Shown piece by piece: positions 42,072-51,228 of a stretch of 64,000 nt of DNA. The translations under genes were made by a program, and so were the position numbers. The stretch lies in the NCBI GenBank assembly GCA_030526195.1, contig JAUNDG010000008.1, forward strand, positions 52,151 to 116,150, written 5' to 3'. The DNA comes from Lachnospiraceae bacterium. GTDB lineage: Bacteria > Bacillota > Clostridia > Lachnospirales > Lachnospiraceae. The notes beneath the pieces were generated by a model. That model was given only the letters and a program-made list of their open reading frames with translations, had not been told where the DNA came from and searched no databases. Every line of letters starts with the position of its first letter. Position 1 is the stretch's first letter.

Positions 42072-43928
42072 TCAGCTATGCGACAGGCTCTTCAAGTATT
42101 CTTCGACATTCAGATACCGAATACCATCCACCTCCGTTTCATCACCGCGATACAGCACATAGCGTCCCGTGATCGTTCCAAAGCGGTGCTCTGTCAAAGC
42201 GCATTTTTCCTCATTTTCGAGATGACGTCTCTGCTCCGGCGCCATTTCCCGGCTATGCTTGATTTCATAGAGCGAACAGGTTCCATTTTCATCATCCGCC
42301 ACCACCATATCAAATTCGCTCACCGGAAACTGAAGCACAAAAACTCGCTTCCGAGGCTCTGCTTTTGTGGTTTCCAGAAGCACGATATCCTCCATCATCC
42401 GCCCCTTGATCTCGCTGATTATTCGCTCTTTTACGAAACGTCGCTCATCAAACGACAGAGCGCTGAATGTTTCATCAAGCAACAGACTCCGAATCAGCGC
42501 ATCAGCCTGTGCATACCGAAGGCCCGGCTGCGTGATCACCATGCGCGTACCCACACGCGCCACATCAGGCAGACTCTCGATCGGAATCTTGTAAGTCAGT
42601 TCCAAAAGATCCAGATAGGTTTTTATCTCTCTAACATGGCCATCATTCAACGCCACCACTCTTTCGCCGGGATTCCGAATATCAAGGAAATGACGCAGTG
42701 TTTCCGTTACTTTCGTAGCATCAACCCGGTCAAGAATATCCTGCGGCTGTTGACGATCACGACGAAGATTGGCTGCACTTAAGACCAGATCATGAGAACG
42801 AAAGGTGCGTGTCAGCACCTCCAGTGCGAAACGATGATTGAGATCCTCGACCACGCGATTGATCACACTTGTCAGTTCTCCGGCTTCATACAGGTCCTGC
42901 AGACCGCGAAAATGACCGCCGTACTGGTAACACTTTAAAGAATGCTGAATATTCCGGGCCACCGCACTGTCCACATAGGCATCCGCCTTATCTTTATCGG
43001 CAAATGTGGAGGTTTCATTATAATGAACACCGCCAAGGCTCATGGTGCCACCATAACGGATATACTCATCAATTCCTTTTATCCCGAGGACATTTTCAAA
43101 CTCACGATAGGCAATGAATGTGGTATGCAACAGCCGACATCGATCATAAAGCTGTTCATCCTCTGCAAAAAGGAAGCCCAGTGAATCTGTCCCGGACAAA
43201 ACGACTTTCATCCCGCAGGCCGCAAAGATATCCGAAAAGAGGGCCGCTCCCTCTATAAAATCCCCCATCAAAGTCACTTCATCCAGGAAAACCCAACCAT
43301 AGTGAGCGGCTGCCAGATATTTTAATACCCGGTTCACATCAGCCAACGTATCCCGCGCTGTCAGCTGAATAAAGGCCGTTCTTGATAGTTCTGCATCCGT
43401 CATATCATTCAGAATCTGGCGGATCATCGTTGTCTTGCCTGTTCGGCGGAGGCCGTAAAGCACAAAAACCTTCTCATCACTCTCATCCCGGATATAAGTG
43501 CACAGCTGATCAAAGCAGGCTCTTTTTTTATAATGACGCACCGGTGCTGCAAATGAACGCAAAGCCTCCCCGGTGAGCATATTGAGGGAAAACATCTCTG
43601 ACAGAGACATCTGATCAGACACAAGCGTTGAAACAATAGCCGGCCTTTCCTCCAGGTTATGACCACTGACGGCTACACCGGCCTGCAATGCTTTTTTTTT
43701 CAACGATTTGAGAGCCTTCTCCAGCTGCTTCCGTTTGTCAATCTGTTCGGCAAGATAAGGCATCTCCTCTTCCCGGACATACATTTCGTGCCTTTTCTTA
43801 TCCACCGTGACACGATGATAATAGTAGTCTTTGCCGTTAACCCTTTTCTTCGTCAAAGATCCGGGCGGCAATGTCGCTATCTGCTTTTGTATGGCCATTA
43901 AACGGCTCAGCATATCATGATCTGCCAT
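42072..43928 (-). CDS. AAA_14-type ATPase with nuclease-like C-terminus and DUF6788-like N-terminus
   Basis: A 618-residue protein in three parts. Residues about 20-60 (LPPGSLTKKRVNGKDYYYHR) resemble the short DUF6788 domain. Residues about 150-330 are an ATPase with Walker A GLRRTGKTT (159-167), Walker B WVFLDEV and sensor VVLSGTDS, as in AAA_14 proteins. The C-terminal part (about 400-618) resembles the DUF4143 tail, with EFDMVVADDENGTCSLYEIK, a D...E-x-K arrangement like restriction-nuclease folds. Such ATPases are numerous in Clostridia with no proven role. AAAGGAG precedes the ATG. The promoter region has three GGGTATA repeats. Confidence 0.8.
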   Translation of the reverse strand: MADHDMLSRLMAIQKQIATLPPGSLTKKRVNGKDYYYHRVTVDKKRHEMYVREEEMPYLAEQIDKRKQLEKALKSLKKKALQAGVAVSGHNLEERPAIVSTLVSDQMSLSEMFSLNMLTGEALRSFAAPVRHYKKRACFDQLCTYIRDESDEKVFVLYGLRRTGKTTMIRQILNDMTDAELSRTAFIQLTARDTLADVNRVLKYLAAAHYGWVFLDEVTLMGDFIEGAALFSDIFAACGMKVVLSGTDSLGFLFAEDEQLYDRCRLLHTTFIAYREFENVLGIKGIDEYIRYGGTMSLGGVHYNETSTFADKDKADAYVDSAVARNIQHSLKCYQYGGHFRGLQDLYEAGELTSVINRVVEDLNHRFALEVLTRTFRSHDLVLSAANLRRDRQQPQDILDRVDATKVTETLRHFLDIRNPGERVVALNDGHVREIKTYLDLLELTYKIPIESLPDVARVGTRMVITQPGLRYAQADALIRSLLLDETFSALSFDERRFVKERIISEIKGRMMEDIVLLETTKAEPRKRVFVLQFPVSEFDMVVADDENGTCSLYEIKHSREMAPEQRRHLENEEKCALTEHRFGTITGRYVLYRGDETEVDGIRYLNVEEYLKSLSHS

Positions 43929-43978
43929 AATACTCTCCTTTCACCTGACTCTGAACAGAGTATAAACTTATCGCCTCT

Positions 43979-44013
43979 TATACCCATTATACCCATTTAT
44001 ACCCGCGTGTAAA
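43979..44013 (-). promoter_or_regulatory. Promoter with GGGTATA triple repeat
   Basis: On the minus strand TTTACA (44008-44013), 16-base spacer, TATAAT (43986-43991). Three direct GGGTATA units at 43979-43985, 43988-43994 and 43998-44004 overlap the -10 and spacer at nearly one-turn spacing, suggesting a regulator site. Confidence 0.65.
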
Positions 44014-44049
44014 CTGATAACCACGATAACACCCCAAGATTTTTGAGCG

Positions 44050-44092
44050 TAAAAATGGGGCTGTCTCACGCTTTACATTCGTGCAACAGCCC
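44050..44092 (-). terminator. Terminator of the ADP-ribose pyrophosphatase-like gene
   Basis: Arms GGGCTGT (44058-44064) and ACAGCCC (44086-44092) around a 21-base loop, followed on the minus strand by CATTTTTACG. Confidence 0.6.
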
Positions 44093-44153
44093 TCTAAGGT
44101 ACATTATGATTATGAGATCAGTGCCATCTCACGATGAGCCGCTTATTGAAGGA

Positions 44154-44708
44154 TCAGATGCCCAGTACCCGGGCAGCCTTCAAAATGGCTGTCTGTGTTT
44201 TACCGTCAGCGATCTTCCCGTTCATCACATCCTCAACCAGTTCCTTAAGCGGCACCAGTTCCACATTGAGGAATTCATCATCATCCAGATTCTGTTCCCC
44301 CTTATGCAGACCGGTGGCCAGATAGGTGTAGATGATCTCATCGCTGTAGGCAACGGTGGGATAAAAAGCCCCCAGATCCTGCCAGTGGTCAGCCGAATAC
44401 CCTGTCTCCTCCCGCAGCTCGCGCTTGGCCGCTTCCAGCGGATCCTCAGCCTTGCTGTCCAGTTTGCCTGCCGGAATCTCCGTCATCACCGCGTCAAAGG
44501 GATAGCGATACTGACGCTCCACAATGACCCGGCCGTCATCCGTTACCGGCACCACGCAGGAAGCCCCCACGTGACGAATCAGCTCCCGGGTGGATTCGTG
44601 ACCGTTCAGAAGACGGATCTTATCATTGAACACATGCAGCATACGGCCGCTGAAAACCTCCTCAGACGACACCGTGATTTCCTTCAGTTTTTCTTCATCA
44701 ATTCTCAT
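44154..44708 (-). CDS. Nudix hydrolase, ADP-ribose pyrophosphatase-like
   Basis: A 184-residue Nudix enzyme of the ADPRase type. The box GKLDSKAEDPLEAAKRELRE then ETGY matches consensus fully, and the upstream strand VERQYRYPFDAVMTEIPAG is the ADPRase signature. It likely splits ADP-ribose to AMP and ribose-5-phosphate. Single gene with a terminator; it is not next to other NAD-metabolism genes. Confidence 0.9.
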   Translation of the reverse strand: MRIDEEKLKEITVSSEEVFSGRMLHVFNDKIRLLNGHESTRELIRHVGASCVVPVTDDGRVIVERQYRYPFDAVMTEIPAGKLDSKAEDPLEAAKRELREETGYSADHWQDLGAFYPTVAYSDEIIYTYLATGLHKGEQNLDDDEFLNVELVPLKELVEDVMNGKIADGKTQTAILKAARVLGI

Positions 44709-44902
44709 GTAAAAGCCTCATTTCCGGACAAAGTCCTTATATTACTAAATTAATGGCCGACAGATAAGCCGTCCTATCGTACGCCATCTGCCTGACACCT
44801 CATGCCCTCCATTTTACCGAATCAGACACCTTTTTGCCCATATTTCTCTCATTTTTTCTCTAAAATATGGTATGCTTTTTGTAATCTGTAACCAGGCAGG
44901 GC

Positions 44903-44964
44903 AAAGCGGCCACGCGCAATACCGGCAGGGCACAATGTTTCCGCCCTCCTTGCCCGTGATCCGC
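44903..44964 (+). repeat. Dispersed ~60-base intergenic repeat, copy C
   Basis: AAAGCGGCCACGCGCAATAC, CGGCAGGGCACAATGT, ending CCGTGATCCGC. Lies between divergent genes. Confidence 0.6.
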
Positions 44965-45007
44965 CACAGAATATGTGAAGGATAATATATCATACGGAGG
45001 AATCCCC

Positions 45008-45946
45008 ATGAGTTCATTTAAAGATCTGCGCGTCGTGGATAATTTCTATCAGACATCGGCCTTTTTCCCGATGCCCACCGTCTGCATCAGCACCGTCAAT
45101 CCGGACGGGAGCCTCAACATCGGCAGCTACTCCCTCTGCTTCCCCTACTACATCGCCGGAAAAGAGCGCTACGCCATGCTGCTGGAATGCCGCAACACCT
45201 CTAACACCGCCCGCAATATTCTCATGAGAGGAAAATGTGCCATCAATTTCATTCCCGATGACAAAAAATACTTCAAAGAAGCGGTGCGTTTCGGCTTCCC
45301 CGGTCCTTCTGAAGAAAAAATGCAGACCAATCTTTTCACCATGGAAAATGGTCTGGCCGGCCCCGAAGATGCCGATCGTCCTCAGGTGATCGCGGAAGCC
45401 TTCCAGGTCTTTGAATGCACCTGGGCCAGTTCTCTCGAACATGCGGATCGTTTCTCAGTTGAAGATATCGATGACGGCCATCCCGGTCCCTACAATGATT
45501 TCAACGGCATCACATCCAAGTACGGGGCTCATTTTGTCTTGTATATCGACAAGATCCTGATGAAGGAACGGTATTACAATGCCATCGTCAACGGTGTGGA
45601 CAAGAACAGTTTCCCGCCGGTGCCGGTGGATTACGGTTATCGCGATTCCACCAACTTCTGGTATACCCCCTTCCCGCGGTTTAAGAAGCCGGTGGCTGAA
45701 CCGATTCCGGCGCCAAAGGAAGTGGATCTGGCGTCTATCCGCTATGCCGCCGATCGCTGCGATGACACCATTCGTTTCACTGACGAAGCCCTGCTCAACT
45801 TTGTGAAGGTGCCCCGCCCCTTCCTCAAAACCGTTCTGAACGGCTGCATCGCCTGGGCCAGGGACAATGATGTGACAGTGATCACCGATGAACATGTGAA
45901 GATCATCAATGACAAACGGCGCCAGGAAAAAGAAGCCAAACGCTAA
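45008..45946 (+). CDS. Flavin reductase-like protein with PCP_red-like C-terminal domain
   Basis: A 312-residue protein. The N-terminal part (about 15-200) looks like a flavin-binding split barrel (FFPMPTVCISTVNPDGSLN; GKCAINFIPDDKKYFKEAV). The last 50 residues (EALLNFVKVPRPFLKTVLNG then CIAWARDNDVTVITDEHV) resemble the small helical domain at the C-terminus of dark protochlorophyllide reductase subunits (PCP_red), which also occurs in non-photosynthetic anaerobes. Substrate and role unknown. Start at 45008 has CGGAGGAATCCCC just ahead; an upstream ATG at 44975 is less likely. Confidence 0.75.
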   Translation: MSSFKDLRVVDNFYQTSAFFPMPTVCISTVNPDGSLNIGSYSLCFPYYIAGKERYAMLLECRNTSNTARNILMRGKCAINFIPDDKKYFKEAVRFGFPGPSEEKMQTNLFTMENGLAGPEDADRPQVIAEAFQVFECTWASSLEHADRFSVEDIDDGHPGPYNDFNGITSKYGAHFVLYIDKILMKERYYNAIVNGVDKNSFPPVPVDYGYRDSTNFWYTPFPRFKKPVAEPIPAPKEVDLASIRYAADRCDDTIRFTDEALLNFVKVPRPFLKTVLNGCIAWARDNDVTVITDEHVKIINDKRRQEKEAKR

Positions 45947-45960
45947 ACACATATAGATAT

Positions 45961-45998
45961 GAAAGAAGCACAGCCCCGTGGCTGTGCTTCTTTCGTAT
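45961..45998. terminator. Bidirectional terminator
   Basis: Perfect 15-bp stem GAAAGAAGCACAGCC / GGCTGTGCTTCTTTC with loop CCGT; serves the converging flavin-reductase and lipoprotein genes. Confidence 0.9.
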
Positions 45999-46007
45999 TA
46001 GTTTTCA

Positions 46008-46829
46008 TTACTGTTCTTCTATGACAAACGGAGCCGCCAGTCCTTCCTTCACAATGCGATAATTCCCGGGGTCTAAGGCACCGTACATTTCAAGGGGACA
46101 GGCATCCTCCACAGTTTCATGCGGCGCTACCAACAACGCTTCCTCCGTAAAACCATAGTTTGATGCCCGGACCGGCAGTGTATACCAGCGTCCATCCATT
46201 TCCTTCTGAAGAGAGAAATAATGACCAAACCAGAAGTCTTCATCAGACTCATTTTCGAAAGCAATAGTCACGATGTTATCCGCCACAGCTTTAATGGACA
46301 ATGTGACACCATTTTCTGAAGAAGGCATGGGTTCTTCGGCAGCTTCCAGGTAACGGTTATCATAGACGGCCAGATATGAGGCATTCAGCATGGAAGCACC
46401 GCCCTGTCTCACCTCCATGTCCGTGTCCGATATGCTGTTATACAGGGCCGGAAAATCGAAAGTGCCCTCGTAGACAGTCCCATCCTTAAGGAGCCACAAC
46501 CCACGGCTGTAGGTCAGCCAAACGGCAAAGCCGTCTTTGTCAGAAATCTCAAGACCGTAAGTGGGGATTGTCATTTCTGCCAGACGATCGGCATCTGCCT
46601 CTTTGAGGGGCAACGCGTTGATTTCCCTGATAATAGCCTTTTCCTGATCTGTGTCAAAAAGCCATTTGATGGTGGTGTTTTGCCCGTCAAAACAATAGAA
46701 GGCCATGGCACTGGTCTCCGGCGAAGCTGAGTCGAGAAGTTTGGGGCCGGTTGAACGACCGCAACCTGTCAGTATGAGGGCAGCCCAAAGACAGCTTATG
46801 ATGCTTATGATGCTTATCATTCTTTTCAT
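46008..46829 (-). CDS. Predicted lipoprotein with Ig-like C-terminal domain
   Basis: A 273-residue exported lipoprotein: signal MKRMISIISIISCLWAALI followed by lipobox LTGC. The middle (about 30-150) has no match I recognise. The C-terminal part (about 165-270) resembles the bacterial Ig-like domain seen in Firmicute lipoproteins (VTLSIKAVADNIVTIAFENE; LDPGNYRIVKEG). Start at 46829 fits GGAGG eight bases upstream. Single gene; role unknown. Confidence 0.75.
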   Translation of the reverse strand: MKRMISIISIISCLWAALILTGCGRSTGPKLLDSASPETSAMAFYCFDGQNTTIKWLFDTDQEKAIIREINALPLKEADADRLAEMTIPTYGLEISDKDGFAVWLTYSRGLWLLKDGTVYEGTFDFPALYNSISDTDMEVRQGGASMLNASYLAVYDNRYLEAAEEPMPSSENGVTLSIKAVADNIVTIAFENESDEDFWFGHYFSLQKEMDGRWYTLPVRASNYGFTEEALLVAPHETVEDACPLEMYGALDPGNYRIVKEGLAAPFVIEEQ

Positions 46830-47063
46830 CTGATGATCCTCCATATCCTATGTTGACATCTGACAATCGGCATATTGATTCGGAACGAACAGGCACACGA
46901 GCATAAACACCTGTCCGTTTATTTTCTTCAAAATATCATCCTCGATATCCTGTGTCAATCAGGCTGTTCCTGATCGATACAGCCGTGTGATTTGTTGCAG
47001 GTAAACAGCTTTCGTCCATCTGTTGAGAGACTTAGGCACGTCGACATAACCTGATCCATAACA
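46830..47063. other. Intergenic region, no gene seen
   Basis: About 235 bases between the lipoprotein start and the ptsI terminator. A minus-strand open frame here has no ribosome site and runs through the terminator, so I do not call it. Confidence 0.5.
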
Positions 47064-47089
47064 AAACCCCCGCCACTCGGCGGGGGTTT
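47064..47089 (-). terminator. Terminator of the fru-pts operon
   Basis: Perfect stem AAACCCCCGCC / GGCGGGGGTTT with loop ACTC; minus-strand tail TTTTGTTATG. Confidence 0.88.
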
Positions 47090-47176
47090 CGCTTGCCCAT
47101 TTCAGGGCTCTGTTTGGATAAAACCGGTATCCAAAACCGGATTTAGTAAGCATTTTTGACATGTTCTGCCTGAGGC

Positions 47177-48790
47177 TTACTCATTTTCGCAAATGAGCTT
47201 GCGAGTCTGCAGAATGTTGGTGGGGGTGACGGAGAATTCGTCCAGGCCCCACTCGATGAGCATGGGGATCATGCGTTCATCCGCAGCGGCTTCGCCGCAC
47301 ATGCCGACCATGATGCCGGCTGATTTGGCATTCTTGATGGTCATCTCGATGGCCCGGAGCACTGAGGGCTGCATGGCATCGTAGAGATTGGCCACGTGGG
47401 GGTTACCGCGATCGGCGGCCATGGTGTAACCGGTCAGGTCGTTGGTGCCGATGGAGAAGAACGACACCTCCTGTGCCAGCAGATCGCTGATAAGGGCTGC
47501 GGCGGGTGTTTCGATCATGACACCCAGGTCGACGGACCGATAGCGCAGCTCTTCTGCCTCAAGCTCAGCCTCGCAGGCTTTGATGAGCGCCTTGGCCTCA
47601 CGCACCTCTTCCAGGGTGGTAACCAGCGGCAGCATGATCTTGATATCGCCGAACTGGGCCGCCCGCAGGATGGCCCGCAGCTGTTTTTTGAACAGGTCCG
47701 GATTGCTGAGGCAATACCGGATGGCCCGATGGCCCATGAAGGGGTTATCTTCCTTTGTGATGTTGAGATAATCGATGGCCTTGTCACCGCCGATATCCAG
47801 GGTCCGGATGATGACCTCCTTGCCGTCCATGGCCTTGGCCACGGTTGAGTAAGCCTCAAACTGCTCCTGCTCTGTGGGCTCGTGATCACGATCCATGAAC
47901 AGGAATTCCGTCCGGAAAAGGCCGATGCCTTCGCCGCCGTTCTGCAGCACGTTCTGGGCATCCTCGGCCTTGCCGATGTTGCCGTAAACCTTTTTCACCA
48001 CGCCGGATTTTGTCATGGTGGTCTTGCCGAAGTACTCGTTCAGGCTTTCCTTTTCAGCCAGGTAAACAGCCTTCTTTTCTTCGTACTCCCGCACCTCCTC
48101 TTCAGAGGGGTTCTGCATGACCTTACCCTTGAAACCGTCCACGATGAGCGCTTCGCCGTCGGTGATGATGTCGGTCACATTGAGCACAGACAGCACCGCA
48201 GGAATGCCCATGGCCCGGGCTAAAATGGCGCTGTGGCTGGTGACACCGCCGATCTCGGTGATGATGGCCGCCACATTATCTTTCTTGATCTGGGAAGTCA
48301 TGGACGGGGTAAAGTCCTTGGCGATCAGGATGGAGCCTGCCGGCACACCGGCAATGTCCACGGTTTCGGCATGCAGCAGGATCCGCAGAAGGCTTTCCTT
48401 GATGTCCTTGATGTCGGAGGCCCGCTGCCGGGTCAGTTCATCATCGACGGAGGAGAACATGTCGATGAACATGGAGCAGACCTGATCCACTGCTCCTTCT
48501 GCCACGACGCCGCCGGTGATGATATCTTCCATCTGGGACAGCATGAAGGGGTCATTGAGCATAGCCACATGGCCCTCCAGGATTTCCGCCTCATGGTCGC
48601 CGGCGGATGCCTTGACCTCGGCGATCAGCTGATTAGTTTCCTCAAGGAAATCAGCCACTGCCTGATGGAGTCTTGCCTTCTCTTCCTCCGCACCTGCAAA
48701 TTTCACAGCAGAGTAATCCGTATTGATATCTTTGATGATAACGGCTTTTCCGATGCCGTAGCCGGAAGAAGCCCCGATGCCTTTTAACAT
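47177..48790 (-). CDS. ptsI: PTS enzyme I (phosphoenolpyruvate-protein phosphotransferase)
   Basis: Takes phosphate from PEP and passes it to HPr, feeding all PTS sugar permeases. The 537-residue protein has the active-site His in GGVTSHSAILARAMGIPAV near residue 185, the PEP-binding barrel motifs GIGLFRTEFLFMDRD and SFFSIGTNDLTGYTMAADR, and the Cys-containing GMCGEAAAD. It is 30-40 residues shorter than typical EI. AGGAG lies about 11 bases before the ATG. Last gene of the fru operon, 39 bases after ptsH. Confidence 0.95.
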   Translation of the reverse strand: MLKGIGASSGYGIGKAVIIKDINTDYSAVKFAGAEEEKARLHQAVADFLEETNQLIAEVKASAGDHEAEILEGHVAMLNDPFMLSQMEDIITGGVVAEGAVDQVCSMFIDMFSSVDDELTRQRASDIKDIKESLLRILLHAETVDIAGVPAGSILIAKDFTPSMTSQIKKDNVAAIITEIGGVTSHSAILARAMGIPAVLSVLNVTDIITDGEALIVDGFKGKVMQNPSEEEVREYEEKKAVYLAEKESLNEYFGKTTMTKSGVVKKVYGNIGKAEDAQNVLQNGGEGIGLFRTEFLFMDRDHEPTEQEQFEAYSTVAKAMDGKEVIIRTLDIGGDKAIDYLNITKEDNPFMGHRAIRYCLSNPDLFKKQLRAILRAAQFGDIKIMLPLVTTLEEVREAKALIKACEAELEAEELRYRSVDLGVMIETPAAALISDLLAQEVSFFSIGTNDLTGYTMAADRGNPHVANLYDAMQPSVLRAIEMTIKNAKSAGIMVGMCGEAAADERMIPMLIEWGLDEFSVTPTNILQTRKLICENE

Positions 48791-48829
48791 AGCCTTGTCC
48801 GCTCCTGACTATCTCTCAATTATCTGGAA

Positions 48830-49096
48830 TTATTCTTCGCCGAAACCGTCCTCGATCAGAGCCGCAGCAGCTTCCAGAGCAGCATTTTCGTCGCTGCCAC
48901 TGCATTCCACTGTGATCTCATGACCGCACTTGATGCAGGCAGCCATGACATTCATGATGCTCTTGCCGTTGATGGTTTTGCCGTTGAATACGATGTTGAC
49001 GTCTGAATCGAATTTAGACACAGCTGTGACGAAAGCGTTCGCTGTTCTCATGTGAAGACCGGTTTTGTTTTTGATTGTAAATGCTTTGGATACCAT
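48830..49096 (-). CDS. ptsH: PTS phosphocarrier protein HPr
   Basis: Shuttles phosphate from EI to EIIA domains and, through Ser46, signals catabolite control in Firmicutes. The 88-residue protein has His15 in TGLHMRTA and Ser46 in NGKSIMNVMA. Around His15 the common HARPA reads HMRTA, and the region after Ser46 reads NVMAACIKCG, so it is a somewhat divergent HPr, perhaps dedicated to fructose. Both regulatory residues are kept. Confidence 0.94.
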   Translation of the reverse strand: MVSKAFTIKNKTGLHMRTANAFVTAVSKFDSDVNIVFNGKTINGKSIMNVMAACIKCGHEITVECSGSDENAALEAAAALIEDGFGEE

Positions 49097-49207
49097 AGTG
49101 TTTTCTCCTTTTGGGTTTTTGGTACTGCCCCTCCGGGCCCCGCAGACTCATTTTCGAAAATGGGGCTCCCGGAGGCGGACAGTTCTGGTTTATGAAAATG
49201 ATGCGTC
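49097..49207. repeat. fruA-ptsH spacer with perfect palindrome
   Basis: The spacer holds CATTTTCGAAAATG (49149-49162), flanked by GGGCC/GGCTCC inverted bases, and another GAAAATG at 49194-49200. No T-run follows the hairpin on the minus strand, so it is not a standard terminator; it could tune the fruA/ptsH ratio. Confidence 0.45.
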
Positions 49208-51151
49208 TTATGCCTGACGGTTTTTCTTCAGGATGGCCAGCATCAGAGCACCGGCGATCGCACCGCCGATGAGGGCTACCACATAAAGCAGCGGGTTGCT
49301 GCAGACGATGAAGGTGAAGATACCGCCGTGGGGTGCCGGGCAGGCCACGTTAAAGAGGGCTGTCAGGGCGCCGGCAACGGCTGAACCCACCATGCAGCTG
49401 GGGATGACACGGATCGGGTCGGCAGCGGCGTACGGAATGGCGCCTTCTGTGATGAAGCAAAGGCCCATCAGGTAGTTTACCGGACCAGATTTGATTTCTT
49501 CGTTTGTCCATTTCTTCTTATTGAAGGTGGTGGACAGAGCCAGGGCGATGGGCGGAACCATACCGCCGATCATAACAGCGGCCATGATCCAGGTGTTGCC
49601 GTCAGCGATGGCGGCTGTACCGAAGACGTAAGCGGCTTTGTTGAAGGGGCCGCCCATGTCGATGGCCATCATGGCAGCCAGCACGATGCAAAGCAGGAGC
49701 TTGCTGCTGTCACCAAGAGAAGCCAGACCGTTGGACAGAGCCATGTTCAGCATACCGATGAAGGGGTTGACCATAGCCATGATAAGACCCATCAGCAGTG
49801 TGCCGAAAAGCGGATAAATGAAGACCGGCTTGATGCCGTCCATGGACTTGGGCAGCCAGGCAAAGAGCTTCTTCAGGGCGTTGACCAGAAGACCGGCCAG
49901 GAAACCGGCGAACAGAGCGCCAAGGAAACCGGACACGGCGTTGCCGTCGCCTGCCAGACCGTCAGAAGCCAGTGTGGCCAGGGTGTAACCGCTGGAGGCG
50001 AACACACCACCCACCATACCGGGCAGAAGACCGGGACGATCTGCGATGGACTGCGCAATGTAAGCGGACAGGATCGGGAGCATCAGGGCGAAAGCGGCTT
50101 TACCGATCCAGAAGACAACAGCGGCCACCGGATGAGTGAAACCGAAGGTACCGCCCACATCGGCATTACCGGCGAAGGTATCGATGAGGAAGCCCAGGGC
50201 GATGAGCACACCGCCGCCCACAACGAAGGGCAGCATGTGGCTGACGCCGTTCATCAGATGCTTGTAGAGCTGATGACCGAAGCTTTCCTTTTCGTCATCA
50301 TAAGAAGCTTCTTTTTCGGAAGCATCGGCGTGGTAGACCGGAGCCTTGCCGTCAACGATCTTCTGAATCAGTTCTTCCGGCTTGTGAATGCCGTTGGAGA
50401 CAGAGGTCTTCACCACCATCTTACCATCAAAACGAGCCATGTCCACATTCTTGTCGGCAGCAATGATGATGCCGTCAGCGGCTGCGATCTCAGCCTTTGT
50501 GAGGACATTCTTGGCACCGCCGGAACCGTTTGTTTCGACTTTCAGCTTAAGACCCATGGCAGCGCCGGCTTTTTCCAGAGCTTCGGCAGCCATATAGGTA
50601 TGGGCGATACCGGTGGGGCAGGCTGTGACAGCCAGGATGCGATAACCGTCATTTTCGACAACAGCAGCCTTGGCCTCGGCGGCTTCTTCCGGATATTTCT
50701 CAGCTTCCTTGGCATCGATGACAGCCAGGAATTCGTCAACTGTCTTAGCCGCGCGCAGAGCTGTGCAGAATTCCGGTTCCATCAGCATGACCATCAGACG
50801 GGACAGGATCTCAAGATGAAGATCACCGTCCATCGGGGCTGCGATCATGAAAAGCAGGTCTGAATCCTTGCCGTCCGGAGCGCCCCAGGCAATGCCCTTA
50901 TCCACTGTGACAGCGGCAAGACCCGGCACCTTCACGCTGTCTGTCTTAGCGTGGGGAACGGCGATGCCTTCACCGACGGCTGTGGAGCCCTGTGCTTCTC
51001 TGGCGAGAATGGCTTCTTTGTAAACGTTGATGTCAGTCAGATTGCCGGCCGCTTCATGCAGCGCGGTCATTTTGTCGATAGCGACTTCCTTGGTCTCAAG
51101 GGATGCGTGAAGCGCGATGGCTTCCTTTTTTAACAAGTCGATAATTCTCAT
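49208..51151 (-). CDS. fruA: PTS fructose transporter, fused EIIABC
   Basis: Imports fructose and delivers fructose-1-phosphate. The 647-residue protein reads EIIA (about 1-150; phospho-His in IAVPHAKTDSV), EIIB (about 160-265; phospho-Cys in ILAVTACPTGIAHTYMAAEA) and EIIC (about 295-640; multi-pass membrane, GLCFITEGAIPYAAADP). The start at 51151 has GGGAGGA six to seven bases upstream and begins MRIIDLLKKE, as is usual; an upstream ATG at 51181 is unlikely. Fourth of five linked genes counting back from ptsI. Confidence 0.95.
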   Translation of the reverse strand: MRIIDLLKKEAIALHASLETKEVAIDKMTALHEAAGNLTDINVYKEAILAREAQGSTAVGEGIAVPHAKTDSVKVPGLAAVTVDKGIAWGAPDGKDSDLLFMIAAPMDGDLHLEILSRLMVMLMEPEFCTALRAAKTVDEFLAVIDAKEAEKYPEEAAEAKAAVVENDGYRILAVTACPTGIAHTYMAAEALEKAGAAMGLKLKVETNGSGGAKNVLTKAEIAAADGIIIAADKNVDMARFDGKMVVKTSVSNGIHKPEELIQKIVDGKAPVYHADASEKEASYDDEKESFGHQLYKHLMNGVSHMLPFVVGGGVLIALGFLIDTFAGNADVGGTFGFTHPVAAVVFWIGKAAFALMLPILSAYIAQSIADRPGLLPGMVGGVFASSGYTLATLASDGLAGDGNAVSGFLGALFAGFLAGLLVNALKKLFAWLPKSMDGIKPVFIYPLFGTLLMGLIMAMVNPFIGMLNMALSNGLASLGDSSKLLLCIVLAAMMAIDMGGPFNKAAYVFGTAAIADGNTWIMAAVMIGGMVPPIALALSTTFNKKKWTNEEIKSGPVNYLMGLCFITEGAIPYAAADPIRVIPSCMVGSAVAGALTALFNVACPAPHGGIFTFIVCSNPLLYVVALIGGAIAGALMLAILKKNRQA

Positions 51152-51228
51152 ATCGTCCTCCCAGTCAGTGTCATCTCCCATCCCCCTTACCGGAACGGGT
51201 ATGACTTTTGAAAAATAGCTTTCCTGTT

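Noticed and set aside
46959-47162. A possible 67-residue minus-strand gene after ptsI
   Set aside because: No ribosome site, composition unlike the neighbours, and it reads through the operon terminator.
49149-49162. Terminator between fruA and ptsH
   Set aside because: The palindrome is perfect but short and AT-rich, with no T-run on the transcribed strand; better seen as two head-to-head copies of the over-represented 7-mer.
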